From the NCBI GenBank assembly GCA_023702235.1, contig JAMQCR010000002.1, positions 744,001 through 808,000 of the forward strand: 64,000 bases of DNA. Direction: 5' to 3'. Below, piece by piece: positions 29,168 to 38,469 of the stretch (its first letter is position 1; every line of letters begins with the position of its first letter). Under the pieces are notes generated by a model. It ran no database searches and was not told the origin of the DNA. It worked only from the letters and a program-made list of their open reading frames with translations. This DNA comes from Neobacillus pocheonensis (lineage in GTDB: Bacteria > Bacillota > Bacilli > Bacillales > Cytobacillaceae). Made by a program: the position numbers and the translations under genes.

Positions 29168-30256
29168 TTGGATTTTTTAAAACTGGTCTTAATCATGGTT
29201 ATGTTGAGCAGTATTTTTATCATTACAGGCTGTTCTTCCCCATTTGAAGAAAACAATGAGATAGAAGAAATCGCACCAGTTACCTTCTGGTCCATTGATC
29301 AAGGGAAAGGTGGAAAATTAAAGATTAGTACATTAGGCCCGCCTTTAGTTAAAGAAGATAAGCGCTTGCTTTCCCTGCAAGTTGACTTGCTAAAACAGGC
29401 TGGAAAAGACCTCAACTTAAAGTATTATCGTGAATTGAAATCAGGACAGCTTCGTATGGTGTTAATAAATGAGGAACTCGCAAAAAAAGGAATCATGCCG
29501 ATTATAAATACCCTTTTGAGTGATCCTGATATTTCCCAACGACTTTATCTAGTGATTGTTAAAGGGGATTTTGAAGAATACATCAAAAATCAACTCAAGT
29601 TACAATCAAATTTAGATTATTTCCTTTATCGTATGCTTCGGCACTATGAGAAAAAAAAACAGGGAGAAATGTCTATCGTCAATCTCCATCAATTTAAAAA
29701 TAATTTATATTCACCTTTTTCGGATCCCATTTTGCCTGTTTTTAAGGCTAAGCCAACCGATTTCATATATGATGGAACTGCTATTTTTAAGGATGACTAT
29801 TTTAAAGTCATTGCCCATGGGATAGATGATGAAATCTTTCAGCTCATCGACAACGATCATTACCTTAAATATCTTTCAATACCAAAATACTCTGTAGTTT
29901 TAGGTCATGTTCGTTCACATGTACATAAAAAATTGGATCAAAACAATTCTAAACTATCCATTAAAATTGATGTAAATGGCCGCATCGAAGAGTACCGCGG
30001 TGATAAAAATATACAAAATCAAATTGTTTTAGAAAGATTCAATAAAAAGATCGAAACATTTTTAGAAAAAAAGACATTGGAGCTTATTAATAACCTGCAG
30101 CAATTAGAAGTGGATCCCTTTAAAATCGGTACTCTTACACTTGGCCCTTTTACCAAACCAATGAGTGAAAAAGAGTGGTTAAAACATTGGAAGACATTAG
30201 TGGTAAATGTTGATTATAAGATCAAAATCCAACCCTTAACAAGTGTTCATGAATGA
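29168..30256 (+). CDS. GerC-family germinant receptor lipoprotein
   Basis: This 362-residue lipoprotein is the C subunit of the receptor. The signal peptide ends in the lipobox FIITGC about 20 residues from the start. The C-terminal half has the Ger(x)C pattern: YDGTAIFKDDYFK, KLSIKIDVNGRIEEYRGD and WLKHWKTLVVNVDYKIKI. TTG at 29168 is the most likely start; an internal ATG is at 29195. It is intact, unlike its A and B partners. Confidence 0.85.
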   Translation: MDFLKLVLIMVMLSSIFIITGCSSPFEENNEIEEIAPVTFWSIDQGKGGKLKISTLGPPLVKEDKRLLSLQVDLLKQAGKDLNLKYYRELKSGQLRMVLINEELAKKGIMPIINTLLSDPDISQRLYLVIVKGDFEEYIKNQLKLQSNLDYFLYRMLRHYEKKKQGEMSIVNLHQFKNNLYSPFSDPILPVFKAKPTDFIYDGTAIFKDDYFKVIAHGIDDEIFQLIDNDHYLKYLSIPKYSVVLGHVRSHVHKKLDQNNSKLSIKIDVNGRIEEYRGDKNIQNQIVLERFNKKIETFLEKKTLELINNLQQLEVDPFKIGTLTLGPFTKPMSEKEWLKHWKTLVVNVDYKIKIQPLTSVHE

Positions 30257-30301
30257 AAAGAAAAATGTTAATATTATAAGACAAAATATTAAAAGTGCAT
30301 T

Positions 30302-30355
30302 AAAAAAGCATATCGACGAGTCTATTTCTTAGACTTAATCGACAAGCTTTTTTTT
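30302..30355 (+). terminator. Terminator of the germination operon
   Basis: AAAAAAGC pairs with GCTTTTTTTT around an inner AGTCT/AGACT stem, ending in eight T. Confidence 0.65.
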
Positions 30356-30401
30356 GAACTTTTTTGTTACCAGAGTATAAATATATATACCTTTTACGAT
30401 A

Positions 30402-31060
30402 TTACCTTGTTAACATGACAATATTCTTATCTCGATCTAATGTGATGACAAGATCAGTCATTCCGACAAATAATCCATTTTCTAAAACTCCCGGAATGTT
30501 AAGCTTTTGTTCTAATTTTTCAGGTTGAACATTATCTGGAAAATGGCAGTCAAAAATATAGTTACCATTTTCTGTGATAAATGGAGTGAAATTGGTTAGA
30601 CGAATTTCTGGAACTAAGCCAATTGCTCTAATATGTCTTTCCGTCATTTCAAAGCCAAACGGTATAACTTCACCTGGAAGTCGAAACGCCCCTAATTTCT
30701 CTACCATTTTTGATGTATCTGCTACAACAATAAATGTCTTGGCCGCTTTCGCTATGATTTTCTCTCTTAAAAGTGCACCGCCTCCACCTGTTCCAATTCG
30801 GAATTGACTTCATCTGCCCCATCAATAGTAATATCTATCCTTTCGATCTCACTGAATCTCGTAAGTGGAATGCCCAATTCTTTTGCCACTTCTTTCGTTT
30901 GAATGGAAGTTGGAATACCTTTAATGGAAAGACCCTCCTTAACTAGCTGTCCAAGCTTTTGAATTGTATAGAAAACGGTCGAGCCCGTACCAAGCCCCAC
31001 AATCATTCCATCTTTTACAAACTCTGCTGCTTTTTCACCGACAATTTGTTTTTCATACAT
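30402..31060 (-). pseudogene. rpiA: Ribose-5-phosphate isomerase A, one frameshift
   Basis: This is the pentose phosphate enzyme that interconverts ribose 5-phosphate and ribulose 5-phosphate. The N-terminal part carries MIVGLGTGSTV and ITIDGADEVNSELE; the C-terminal part carries KMVEKLGAFRLPGEVIPFGF, DCHFP and GLFVGMTDLVI. The frame breaks near 30780, just where KGGGGALLREKI is expected. Total length of about 220 residues is normal. It lies beside hxlR-hxlAB and could supply ribulose 5-phosphate for formaldehyde fixation. Confidence 0.92.
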
Positions 31061-31168
31061 ATTGACACCTACCTTTATATTTATTTAACATTACATAATT
31101 AGTTTGTGCTAGTACTGGGGTTTCATTTTTTTACATAATAGTAATTTTCTTCAAAATGAATGATCAAC

Positions 31169-31205
31169 AAAGAGGCAATGTGAATGATCACCTTGCCTCT
31201 TTTTT
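31169..31205. terminator. Terminator between rpiA and hxlR
   Basis: AAAGAGGCAA and TTGCCTCTTT pair, with a T run on the plus side and a weaker one on the minus side. Confidence 0.65.
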
Positions 31206-31251
31206 ATATGGTTTGTTATGGTCTATATAATAGAGAGTTTTCCTTAATTGA

Positions 31252-31605
31252 CTACTGTTGTTCTGAATGATTCAACCCGATCGTCTCCATATAATCTTTA
31301 CCCCATTTATACATTGCATCAAGAATCGGCATCAAAGTTCTTCCTTGTTCAGTGAGGGAATATTCCACTTTTGGCGGAACCACTGGGTAGACTTCTCGTT
31401 TAACAATCAAGTCTTCTTCCAGTTCACGCAATTGGTTAACAAGCATTCTTTGAGTGATCCCTGGCATTAGAACCTTCAATTCACCAAATCGCTTTGTTCC
31501 TTCTTTGCCTAGATGCCACAAAATAAGCATTTTCCATTTACCACCGATAACGGAAAGGGTTAATTCCTTTTCACAGTTAAACATCTTATCCTGCATTCGT
31601 GACAT
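31252..31605 (-). CDS. hxlR: HxlR formaldehyde-responsive transcriptional activator
   Basis: This 117-residue winged-helix regulator belongs to the HxlR family (VIGGKWKMLILWHLGKEGTKRFGELK; GITQRMLVNQLRELEEDLIVKREVYP). Cys11 is present at the position known to sense formaldehyde in B. subtilis HxlR. It is divergent from hxlA across a 250-base gap, the same layout as in B. subtilis. It should switch on hxlAB when formaldehyde is present. Confidence 0.9.
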   Translation of the reverse strand: MSRMQDKMFNCEKELTLSVIGGKWKMLILWHLGKEGTKRFGELKVLMPGITQRMLVNQLRELEEDLIVKREVYPVVPPKVEYSLTEQGRTLMPILDAMYKWGKDYMETIGLNHSEQQ

Positions 31606-31637
31606 TCCAGTTCACCTCCAAGGCTATTATAACCCAT

Positions 31638-31708
31638 AGTATACTTTTTGGCACTATGTAAAAAAAAAGTGCGTACTTTTAATATAATACCATACATTGT
31701 ATACTTGC
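31638..31708 (+). promoter_or_regulatory. Putative HxlR-binding region upstream of hxlA
   Basis: Similar direct motifs occur three times: AGTATACTTTTTG (31638), GTGCGTACTTTT (31669) and TGTATACTTG (31698). B. subtilis HxlR binds direct repeats upstream of hxlA, so these are the likely sites. The assignment is by analogy. Confidence 0.5.
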
Positions 31709-31852
31709 AATTGTTCAGCGACAAGGAGCATCATCAATCCCTACTGCTGGTACAGATAATATCCAATAAGAAAATATTACTGTAAAGGTACTTTTACACT
31801 TTCGAGATATTATTGTACGACAATCTATAAAAATTATTAGGAGTGAATATAG

Positions 31853-32479
31853 ATGGAATTACAATTAGCTTTAGATTTAGTAAATATTCCAGAAGCAATT
31901 GCGTTGGTAAAAGAAGTGGAGGAGCACATTGATATCGTAGAAATCGGTACGCCGGTTGTGATCAATGAAGGTCTCCATGCAGTAAAGGCTATAAAAGAAG
32001 CATTCCCTAATTTAAAAGTATTAGCAGACCTTAAGATCATGGATGCTGCTGGTTATGAAGTGATGAAAGCTTCTGAAGCAGGTGCAGATATCATCACTAT
32101 TCTTGGAACTGCTGAAGATATGTCTATTAAAGGTGCTGTAGAAGAAGCGAAAAAACAAGGTAAAAAAATCCTTGTCGATATGATTGCAGTAAAAGACCTT
32201 GCTGGACGTGCTAAAGAAGTGGATGCAATGGGCGTAGATTATATTTGTGTGCACACTGGCTACGATCTTCAAGCAATTGGCAAAAACTCTTTTGAGGATC
32301 TTCAAACCATCAAAAGTGTTGTAAAAAATGCAAAAACGGCCATCGCAGGCGGTATTAAATTAGAAACACTTCCTGAAGTCGTTAAAGTACAACCAGACCT
32401 TGTCATTGTAGGTGGCGGTATTACTGGACAAGCTGATAAAAAAGCTGCTGCTGCTAAAATGCAACAAATGATCAATTAA
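31853..32479 (+). CDS. hxlA: 3-hexulose-6-phosphate synthase
   Basis: This 208-residue TIM-barrel enzyme of the orotidine-phosphate decarboxylase superfamily condenses formaldehyde with ribulose 5-phosphate. Motifs are ELQLALDLVN at the start, IVEIGTP, LKVLADLKIMDAAGYE near residue 55, GADIITILGTA and VIVGGGIT at the C terminus. ATG follows TAGGAGTG. It is intact and followed six bases later by hxlB. Confidence 0.95.
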   Translation: MELQLALDLVNIPEAIALVKEVEEHIDIVEIGTPVVINEGLHAVKAIKEAFPNLKVLADLKIMDAAGYEVMKASEAGADIITILGTAEDMSIKGAVEEAKKQGKKILVDMIAVKDLAGRAKEVDAMGVDYICVHTGYDLQAIGKNSFEDLQTIKSVVKNAKTAIAGGIKLETLPEVVKVQPDLVIVGGGITGQADKKAAAAKMQQMIN

Positions 32480-32484
32480 GGGTA

Positions 32485-33051
32485 ATGAGCAGCATGAATA
32501 CGACTCAATATTTAGCTGAAATTATAAAAGAGTTATATAGATCCGTAAACTTAATTTCGGACGATGAAGCTGAAAAATTAGTAAATGGGATACTTGAATC
32601 AAAGAAAGTCTTTGTTGCCGGCGCAGGTAGATCTGGATTTATGGCTAAATCTTTCGCAATGCGAATGATGCACATGGGTATAGATGCCTATGTTATAGGC
32701 GAAACGGTAACCTCTAACTTTGAAAAAGATGACATATTGATCATCGGATCTGGTTCTGGAGAAACAAAAAGCTTAGTTTCCATGGCTGAAAAAGCAAAAA
32801 GTATAGGTGGGACGATAGCAGCTGTAACTATTTTCCCTGAGTCAACTATTGGAAAATTAGCTGATATCACCATTAAATTACCTGGATCACCAAAAGATCA
32901 GTCCAAAGGTGATTATACAACCATTCAGCCAATGGGCTTATTATTTGAGCAAACTCTTTTAGTATTCTACGACGCAGTCATTCTGAGGTTCATGGAGAAA
33001 AAGGGTTTGGATACCGATAAGATGTATGGTAGACATGCCAATTTAGAATAA
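32485..33051 (+). CDS. hxlB: 6-phospho-3-hexuloisomerase
   Basis: This 188-residue SIS-domain isomerase converts hexulose 6-phosphate to fructose 6-phosphate, completing formaldehyde fixation. Motifs are KVFVAGAGRSGFMAKSFAMRMMHMG near residue 40 and LIIGSGSGETKSL near 84; the C-terminal KMYGRHANLE is typical. ATG at 32494 is an alternative start. It is in an operon with hxlA. Confidence 0.94.
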   Translation: MSSMNTTQYLAEIIKELYRSVNLISDDEAEKLVNGILESKKVFVAGAGRSGFMAKSFAMRMMHMGIDAYVIGETVTSNFEKDDILIIGSGSGETKSLVSMAEKAKSIGGTIAAVTIFPESTIGKLADITIKLPGSPKDQSKGDYTTIQPMGLLFEQTLLVFYDAVILRFMEKKGLDTDKMYGRHANLE

Positions 33052-33066
33052 AGAAATCTAAATAGG

Positions 33067-33105
33067 AAAGACCGCAAACTATTCCAATGAAAGATTGCGG
33101 TCTTT
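33067..33105 (+). terminator. Terminator of hxlAB
   Basis: AAAGACCGCAA and TTGCGGTCTTT form a perfect 11-base stem. Confidence 0.75.
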
Positions 33106-33173
33106 CTGTTAGTATTCAATTACTTCAATTTGTTATTATTTAAATGCTTTTTATTTTTTATAGGAGTGATAAA

Positions 33174-33890
33174 ATGAGTTCTTTAAATGGAAAAACTGCT
33201 CTAATTACTGGAGCAGGAAGAGGTATTGGACGAGCTACTGCTATCGCCTTAGCAAAAGAAGGAGTTAATATCGGAATGATTGGATTGAACATGACCAATC
33301 TTGAAAAGGTATCTGCTGAACTAGAACAATATGACGTAATAGTATCAGCTGCAACAGCAGATGTTACTGACCTCGAATCAGTTACTCATGCTCTTGAACA
33401 TATCAAATCGGACCTAGGACCGATTGATATCTTAATCAACAATGCAGGTACTGCTAAATTTGGCGGTTTTCTTGATTTAACTCCTGAAGAATGGGAGAAA
33501 ATCATCCAAGTAAACTTAATGGGTGTATATAATGTAACAAGAGTTTTATTACCTGGCATGATTGAAAGAAAATCAGGTGATATCATCAATATCTCTTCAT
33601 CTGCTGGCCAAAAAGGTGCTCCTGTAACAAGTGCTTATAGTGCTTCTAAATTTGCTGTTATAGGACTAACAGAATCACTCATGCTGGAAGTAAGAAAGCA
33701 TAATATCCGTGTAACAGCTTTAACACCAAGTACGGTCGTAACAGATTTGGCAATTGATACAAACCTTGTTAGTGGCAATGAAGAAAATGTAATGCACCCA
33801 GAAGACCTGGCTGAATTAATCGTAGCCGGATTAAAACTTAATCCAAGAGTATTCGTAAAAACTGCGGGACTATGGTCAACAAATCCATAA
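33174..33890 (+). CDS. Short-chain dehydrogenase/reductase (FabG-like)
   Basis: This SDR oxidoreductase of about 238 residues has the nucleotide-binding TGAGRGIG near residue 12, the structural NNAG near 89, the catalytic Ser in INISSS and the YSASK pair near 154. I prefer ATG at 33174, which follows TAGGAGTG; an in-frame ATG at 33144 lacks a site. Its substrate is unknown. It follows the hxlAB terminator and is probably transcribed alone. Confidence 0.88.
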   Translation: MSSLNGKTALITGAGRGIGRATAIALAKEGVNIGMIGLNMTNLEKVSAELEQYDVIVSAATADVTDLESVTHALEHIKSDLGPIDILINNAGTAKFGGFLDLTPEEWEKIIQVNLMGVYNVTRVLLPGMIERKSGDIINISSSAGQKGAPVTSAYSASKFAVIGLTESLMLEVRKHNIRVTALTPSTVVTDLAIDTNLVSGNEENVMHPEDLAELIVAGLKLNPRVFVKTAGLWSTNP

Positions 33891-33898
33891 AGAAACAT

Positions 33899-33927
33899 AA
33901 GCAGATCCATTGGATCTGCTTGCTTTT
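33899..33927 (+). terminator. Rho-independent terminator
   Basis: AAGCAGATCC and GGATCTGCTT pair across a three-base loop and are followed by a T run. Confidence 0.8.
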
Positions 33928-33947
33928 TGTAAAGACCTTATTTACCT

Positions 33948-34211
33948 TCAATTATACATGGACATTACTCTCTCTAAATCACAAATTAACTGGTTAATTT
34001 CCTTTTGAGATATTCGTATAGGCATTTGATCGTATAGGGTAATAACTTGCCCATCATCTTCATGCTGATGTTCTTTTAAATAATGATAGATATTATTTAT
34101 TTGGCTTTCTTTAAGGACCGTTTCTGTGTTGAAATTTTTAACTTTCTGTAAGGAAAATTCATTCATACTTGAATCAAATTCACCTGCAATAATGGTCCCT
34201 TGCAAGAACAT
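33948..34211 (-). CDS. Small hypothetical protein
   Basis: This 87-residue protein, rich in Gln and Asn, is not recognised. Its C-terminal half (QKEINQLICDLERVMSMY) looks helical. The start is preceded by GGAGTGAG on the minus strand. It is downstream of the phenylalanine hydroxylase remnant on the same strand, about 90 bases away. Confidence 0.5.
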   Translation of the reverse strand: MFLQGTIIAGEFDSSMNEFSLQKVKNFNTETVLKESQINNIYHYLKEHQHEDDGQVITLYDQMPIRISQKEINQLICDLERVMSMYN

Positions 34212-34299
34212 AATCTCACTCCTCCAAGTCAGTATATGTTAGTTTAACCCTAAAACAAGGTACAAATTGCACGATCTTTATACATTGAAACCACATTGC

Positions 34300-35360
34300 T
34301 TATTTTGATGCCAACATTAGTCCTCTTTGAATCAAAACTGGGTATTCCTCATTCAATTTCTTAATTTCTTCGAGTTGATTTAAAAGAATCTCTTGTTTTT
34401 CTAGTAAAAGATTATGTTTTATTAATAGCTCTAGGATTTCAATTCTTAATAACCAATCCTCATGAAATTCACTTGTTAAAGTATTGATTACATCTAATAG
34501 TTCTTCCTCAAGTTTTTTTGGATTATGACCATTCTCACGTAAACTTCTTACATTCCCATACAGTTGTTCAAGTGGTGTTAATTCTTTTTTAACAAGTGGT
34601 GGTTGTTCTGCTTCTTCCAAATCGGAAAAGAACTGTTCAGAATCGGCTGCACCTACAAATACAGAAGTTATTTTTTCTCCTACAGCCATATCATATGAAC
34701 CCCAAGTAGGATGGAACAACGTTTCTCCATTTAAAGTAACCGTACAATTAGTAAACGAAATGACGATTACCTTGCCGTCTTTCCGAAGGAACTGAGTTGG
34801 AATTCCACTGACTTGAACTCCACTCTCAAAATTCAATATACTCTCTTGGCCAATCTCTACATCAATCGTGCTCAGCTCTTCATCTGTCAAATCTTCAAGA
34901 GGTGCAGCTGTATTTTTAAGCTTTCCAATTGGAGAACCAAAGCCATCATGATGTGTTTCTTTACTGTGTCCTTTTATTTCACTACTTTCATAAGCTAATG
35001 CAGACGGTCCCTCTGTTTTAATATAAATGGCTTCACCAAGTACATCTTTCATAACAGTGGTTAACGTTCCTGTCAATTGCAGACCTGAGCTAAATTCAAA
35101 GGTTGCAATATGATTAGAGCGAAGAGCTTTGTCTAAGCTTTCCGTTCCTCCGACCATAAACGCCATCGTACTAGCAAATTCATTTACGGCATCAATCAAT
35201 TGATCAAAACTTTCACAAACATAAAGCTGCGGTTGAGGCTTTGTGATATCAAAACCAGTTTTAATCACCCGTTGTAGGTCAAAAGGAAGCTTTTCCACCT
35301 CTGTTGATAAGCTGCTCCTTCCTTCAGCAACTGAAGACAATAATCCTGTGCTGGTAACAT
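34300..35360 (-). pseudogene. Phenylalanine 4-monooxygenase, C-terminal fragment
   Basis: This frame matches the C-terminal 350 or so residues of the long (about 585-residue) Bacillus aromatic amino acid hydroxylase. Markers are GLLSSVAEGRSSLS, FDITKPQPQLYVCESFDQL, FASTMAFMVGGTESLDKALRSN and ETHHDGFGSPIGKLKNTAAPL. The catalytic N-terminal part with the iron ligands is missing: similarity stops near 35345, and unrelated sequence on the plus strand begins at about 35370. The piece cannot be an active hydroxylase. Confidence 0.75.
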
Positions 35361-35370
35361 TACAAAATCT

Positions 35371-35856
35371 CATACACAATTTCAAAAAGAAGTATTCGAT
35401 TTGGTCGGTGATGAATATATTATTCAATCAAATTATGAAACAGCGAAAAAGCCACTAAAGATGAAACATTCTAAATGCGGACATATTTATTGGGTAACTC
35501 CGGATAATTTTTTAAGAGGGAGAAGATGTCGGTATTGTACCAATATGTCTTCAATGGAACGCAATATTTATAACTATTTAACAGGCAATGGAATTGATTT
35601 TGAGGTGGAATTTGTATTTAATGACTTAAAGAGTGAACCTCCTCTTCGTTTTGACTTTAAAGTAAATATTAATGAAATAGAATTCTTCTTAATTGAATAC
35701 GATGGAATTCACCATTATAACGGGTTTCACCAACCTGCTTCGGATATTCAAAAGAGGGATCGACTAAAAGACCATTATTGCAAAGTGAAAGGAATACACC
35801 TTGTTCGTATTCCTTGTTGGGAGGATCCTTCACTCCGCAAATTGAGTTGCCAGTAG
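35371..35856 (+). pseudogene. Zinc-ribbon / nuclease-like gene fragment
   Basis: The frame reads QFQKEVFDLVGDEYIIQSNY, then a zinc-ribbon-like HSKCGHIYWVTPDNFLRGRRCRYC, then RFDFKVNINEIEFFLIEYDGIHHY, which resembles the core of PDDEXK or homing-type nucleases of Bacillus phages and introns. It has no start and its N-terminal part is missing. It ends in a junction to a PhzF piece near 35825. The family is suggested by pattern only. Confidence 0.5.
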
Positions 35857-36086
35857 CAGGTCATCCAACAGTAGGAACCGCATTTCTCTTAGGACTTGAA
35901 AATTGGATAGAGACAGTACAAGGGGTTAATGAGTGGATTTTAGAAGAAGGAGTAGGAGATATTCGCGTAACGGTTTATAAAGAGCATGATAAAATCACAA
36001 AGGCCGAAATGAGTCAGCCGATCCCGATATTTGGAGAAGTGTATCATGACACCCAGGTCATTGCTGATCTTTTGTCGAACTATTGA
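35829..36086 (+). pseudogene. PhzF-family isomerase fragment
   Basis: FTPQIELPVAGHPTVGTAFLLG is a hallmark of the PhzF/diaminopimelate-epimerase-like family, near its residue 40. About 80 residues remain (to EVYHDTQVIADLLS), with neither the start nor the C-terminal half. It is one piece of the scrambled region. Confidence 0.65.
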
Positions 36087-36138
36087 GCACACTGAAGAGA
36101 GTACAGATCAGATTAGTGAGAAAATTCATAAAGCGTAT

Positions 36139-36345
36139 GTGCAGACACTGGAAGGCAATCCCGGAATTCCTACCCCAGTCATTAGGCAGGCGTACTTTAT
36201 TGCACTGACACAAGCGACACAGACCATTGATATTACCACACCCTACTTTGTACCTGATCAAGATATTATTATGGCGCTAAAAACAGCAGTGGAACGTGGG
36301 GTACGTGTAAGATTGCTGGTTCCTCGTCAAGTGGATCAAAAAATA
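36139..36345 (+). pseudogene. Cardiolipin synthase fragment, internal part
   Basis: VQTLEGNPGIPTPVIRQAYF, then TIDITTPYFVPDQDIIMALKTAVERGVRVRLLVPRQVDQKIV, matches the segment before the second phospholipase-D motif of cardiolipin synthases. The frame breaks off at about 36345, where the next part of the same protein continues on the opposite strand. Confidence 0.7.
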
Positions 36346-36668
36346 GTGGAACGTAGGCGGGCACCTTGCTGCATTAACCGTTGTGAAGGAGTGCGTTGCA
36401 ATAAATCTTCCATTCGCAGCGGGACAGAATCATTAAGGTCTTGCTCGAATTGTTCTGTAAGGTCCCTAGCCACGTCTTTACTGTAAATGAACTCACACAC
36501 TTCGTAATTCAAGCGAAAACTTCTCATATCATAGTTTGCGGCTCCTACTTCTGCAACTTCCTCATCGATGATCAACGACTTTGCGTGTATCATTCCTTTT
36601 TTATATAGGTAAATATTAACCCCTGCTTCAAGCAGCTTCACCATAAAAGGTAAAGCTTGGATACCCCA
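36336..36668 (-). pseudogene. Cardiolipin synthase fragment, inverted C-terminal part
   Basis: On the minus strand, KLLEAGVNIYLYKKGMIHAKSLIIDEEVAEVGAANYDMRSFRLNYEV contains the second HKD motif (HAKSLIID) and continues to the C-terminal SQRLMQQGARL. In an intact protein this follows directly on the plus-strand piece that ends at 36345. The 3' part of the gene is therefore inverted in place. Confidence 0.7.
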
Positions 36669-37011
36669 CCGAGATGGGAATGGTATACTTACCGGGATTT
36701 TTTAAGCCGTTTGCAATGATGATCTCTCCCTATATTTAAAAAATGAAATTTACAAATTAGATTTTAAAAACTTATTGTTATACCTAAAATGATTGATAAA
36801 GTAAATTCAGCTGTTTATTTACTCCCTTTTAAAAAGGGACAATAAAGTATATGCATCGAGTATCAAATTTGGGAGTACAGAAATGTTTATTGATAAAAGG
36901 TTTCGGTTTATATTGATGTTATTCATCTAAAGGAGTATGCCATGAATGGGTTTTACATTCTGTGCTTTTTTAAATTGTTTCTTTTTCATTAAATATTACA
37001 TTACCTCCTAA

Positions 37012-37413
37012 GTGGGGATCAAAAATGGAGCAACACATGGACTATTAGGACATTTTGGGTATTTCGGCATTATTATAGCGTTAATCGGAGGTATAATTGG
37101 ACTTCCTATTCCTGATGAAGTTCTTCTTACATATGTTGGCTATAATGTGTTTCAGGGTAAATTATCCTATATTATTTCAATGCTAAGTGCTTTTGTTGGG
37201 GCAACAGGTGGAATTTCACTTAGCTACTATATAGGCTATAAATTTGGAGTGCCTTTGTTAAAAAAATACGGTCCAAAATTTCACATTACTGAACATAAAA
37301 TCAATTTGCCCAAAGAATTTATTCAAAAAAATCGGACCTTCTCTTTTTACCGGCTTCGACTATGTATTAGGCAAACAAACTGCTTAAATCTCTTCTTACC
37401 ACGGCGTTCTTAA
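37012..37413 (+). pseudogene. DedA family membrane protein, truncated
   Basis: The first 105 residues match the DedA/VTT family of membrane proteins (GIIGLPIPDEVLLTYVGYNVFQGKLSY; FVGATGGISLSYYIGYKFG; KKYGPKFHITEHKI). A GTG start at 37012 lacks a good ribosome binding site. After KEFIQKN the frame degenerates, and a shift would allow IGPSLFTGFDYVLGKQTA before a stop; the expected GRFIPGVR region is absent. It looks like a broken gene next to the scrambled region. Confidence 0.65.
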
Positions 37414-37490
37414 CAAGTATTTTCTTTTGTAATACAACCTTTTCGTATCAGTAAAAGAAGTGGGACAAAACGAGACAAATACAAGAGATC

Positions 37491-37537
37491 AAGACCGAAG
37501 TGATTCCAGGTAAATGCTGGAGAACTTCGGTCTTTTT
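37491..37537 (+). terminator. Rho-independent terminator
   Basis: AAGACCGAAGT and ACTTCGGTCTT pair around an inner CCAG/CTGG and are followed by TTTTT. Confidence 0.75.
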
Positions 37538-37650
37538 ATGCTTAAGCGGAAAAGTGAGATTTTGAAGGAAAAGTGTGGAATGCGGAAAAGAAGGCTATGT
37601 CGGAATTTCATAAATATTTTGACATGTAAAAAACCATATGGTATTCTAAA

Positions 37651-37663
37651 TATAATCGATAAT
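37651..37663. promoter_or_regulatory. ATCGAT-centred operator before etfB
   Basis: TATAATCGATAAT resembles the palindrome found before the other units of the catabolic region. It lies 36 bases before the etfB start. Confidence 0.5.
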
Positions 37664-37698
37664 CTATAATTTATTAAATTAAAGGATGGTGTAATTAC

Positions 37699-38459
37699 AT
37701 GAACTTTTTAGTCTGTATTAAACAAACTTTTGATACAGAAGAAAAAATTGAACTTAAAGAAGGAGAAATAATCGAAGATACAAGTCAGTGGATTGTGAAT
37801 CCTTACGATGAATATGCCATTGAAGAGGCGCTTCGATTAAAAGAGGAGCACGGGGGAGAAGTTACCGTTCTAACAATAGGTAAGGAAAGAGCAGAAAGCG
37901 CATTACGCCATGGACTAGCAATGGGGGCCGATAATGCTGTTTTAATTGAAGAGGTTGATAGTGATGAATTTATCATTTCCAAAGTCATAGCAGCATACGC
38001 AAAAGAAAAAAAATTCGATCTTATCTTAACGGGGAATCAATCAATAGATAATGGTGGCGGCAAGTTGGTGTACGGGTTGCTGAAGAGCTTTCGATTCCTC
38101 ACATTTCATCCATAGTCAAACTGCAAATCGAGAATCAAAGGGTGCTTGCGGAGCGAGATGTTGAAGGTGAAACCTATAAAGTGGAAACTCCATTACCTAT
38201 TCTGGTTACTTGTCAGCAGGGACTTAATGAACCAAGATATCCGTCTTTGCCGAATATAATGAAAGCAAAACGCAAACCCATAGAGCATGTAAGTGTATCC
38301 GATCTAGTTGAAAAGAGTGTGTATCTTACTAAAAAAACAAATGTAGTAGAAAGATATCAACCCATGAAACGTAAAGATTGCATCAGAATAGAAGGAGAGC
38401 CGCGCTTGGCTAGTGAAAAATTGGTTAAGCTCCTCTTTGAAGAAGCTAAAATATTTTAG
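37699..38459 (+). pseudogene. etfB: Electron transfer flavoprotein beta subunit, one frameshift
   Basis: This is the AMP-binding beta subunit of the ETF that takes electrons from acyl-CoA dehydrogenases. The N-terminal part has MNFLVCIKQTFDTEEKI, WIVNPYDEYAIEEALRLKE, ALRHGLAMGADNAVLI and LILTGNQSIDNGGGK; the rest (ENQRVLAERDVEGETYKVETPLP, CQQGLNEPRYPSLPNIMKAKRKPI) is read one base off after about 38070. Total length of about 253 residues is normal. etfA follows after 10 bases. Confidence 0.9.
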
Positions 38460-38469
38460 GAGGTAAATT

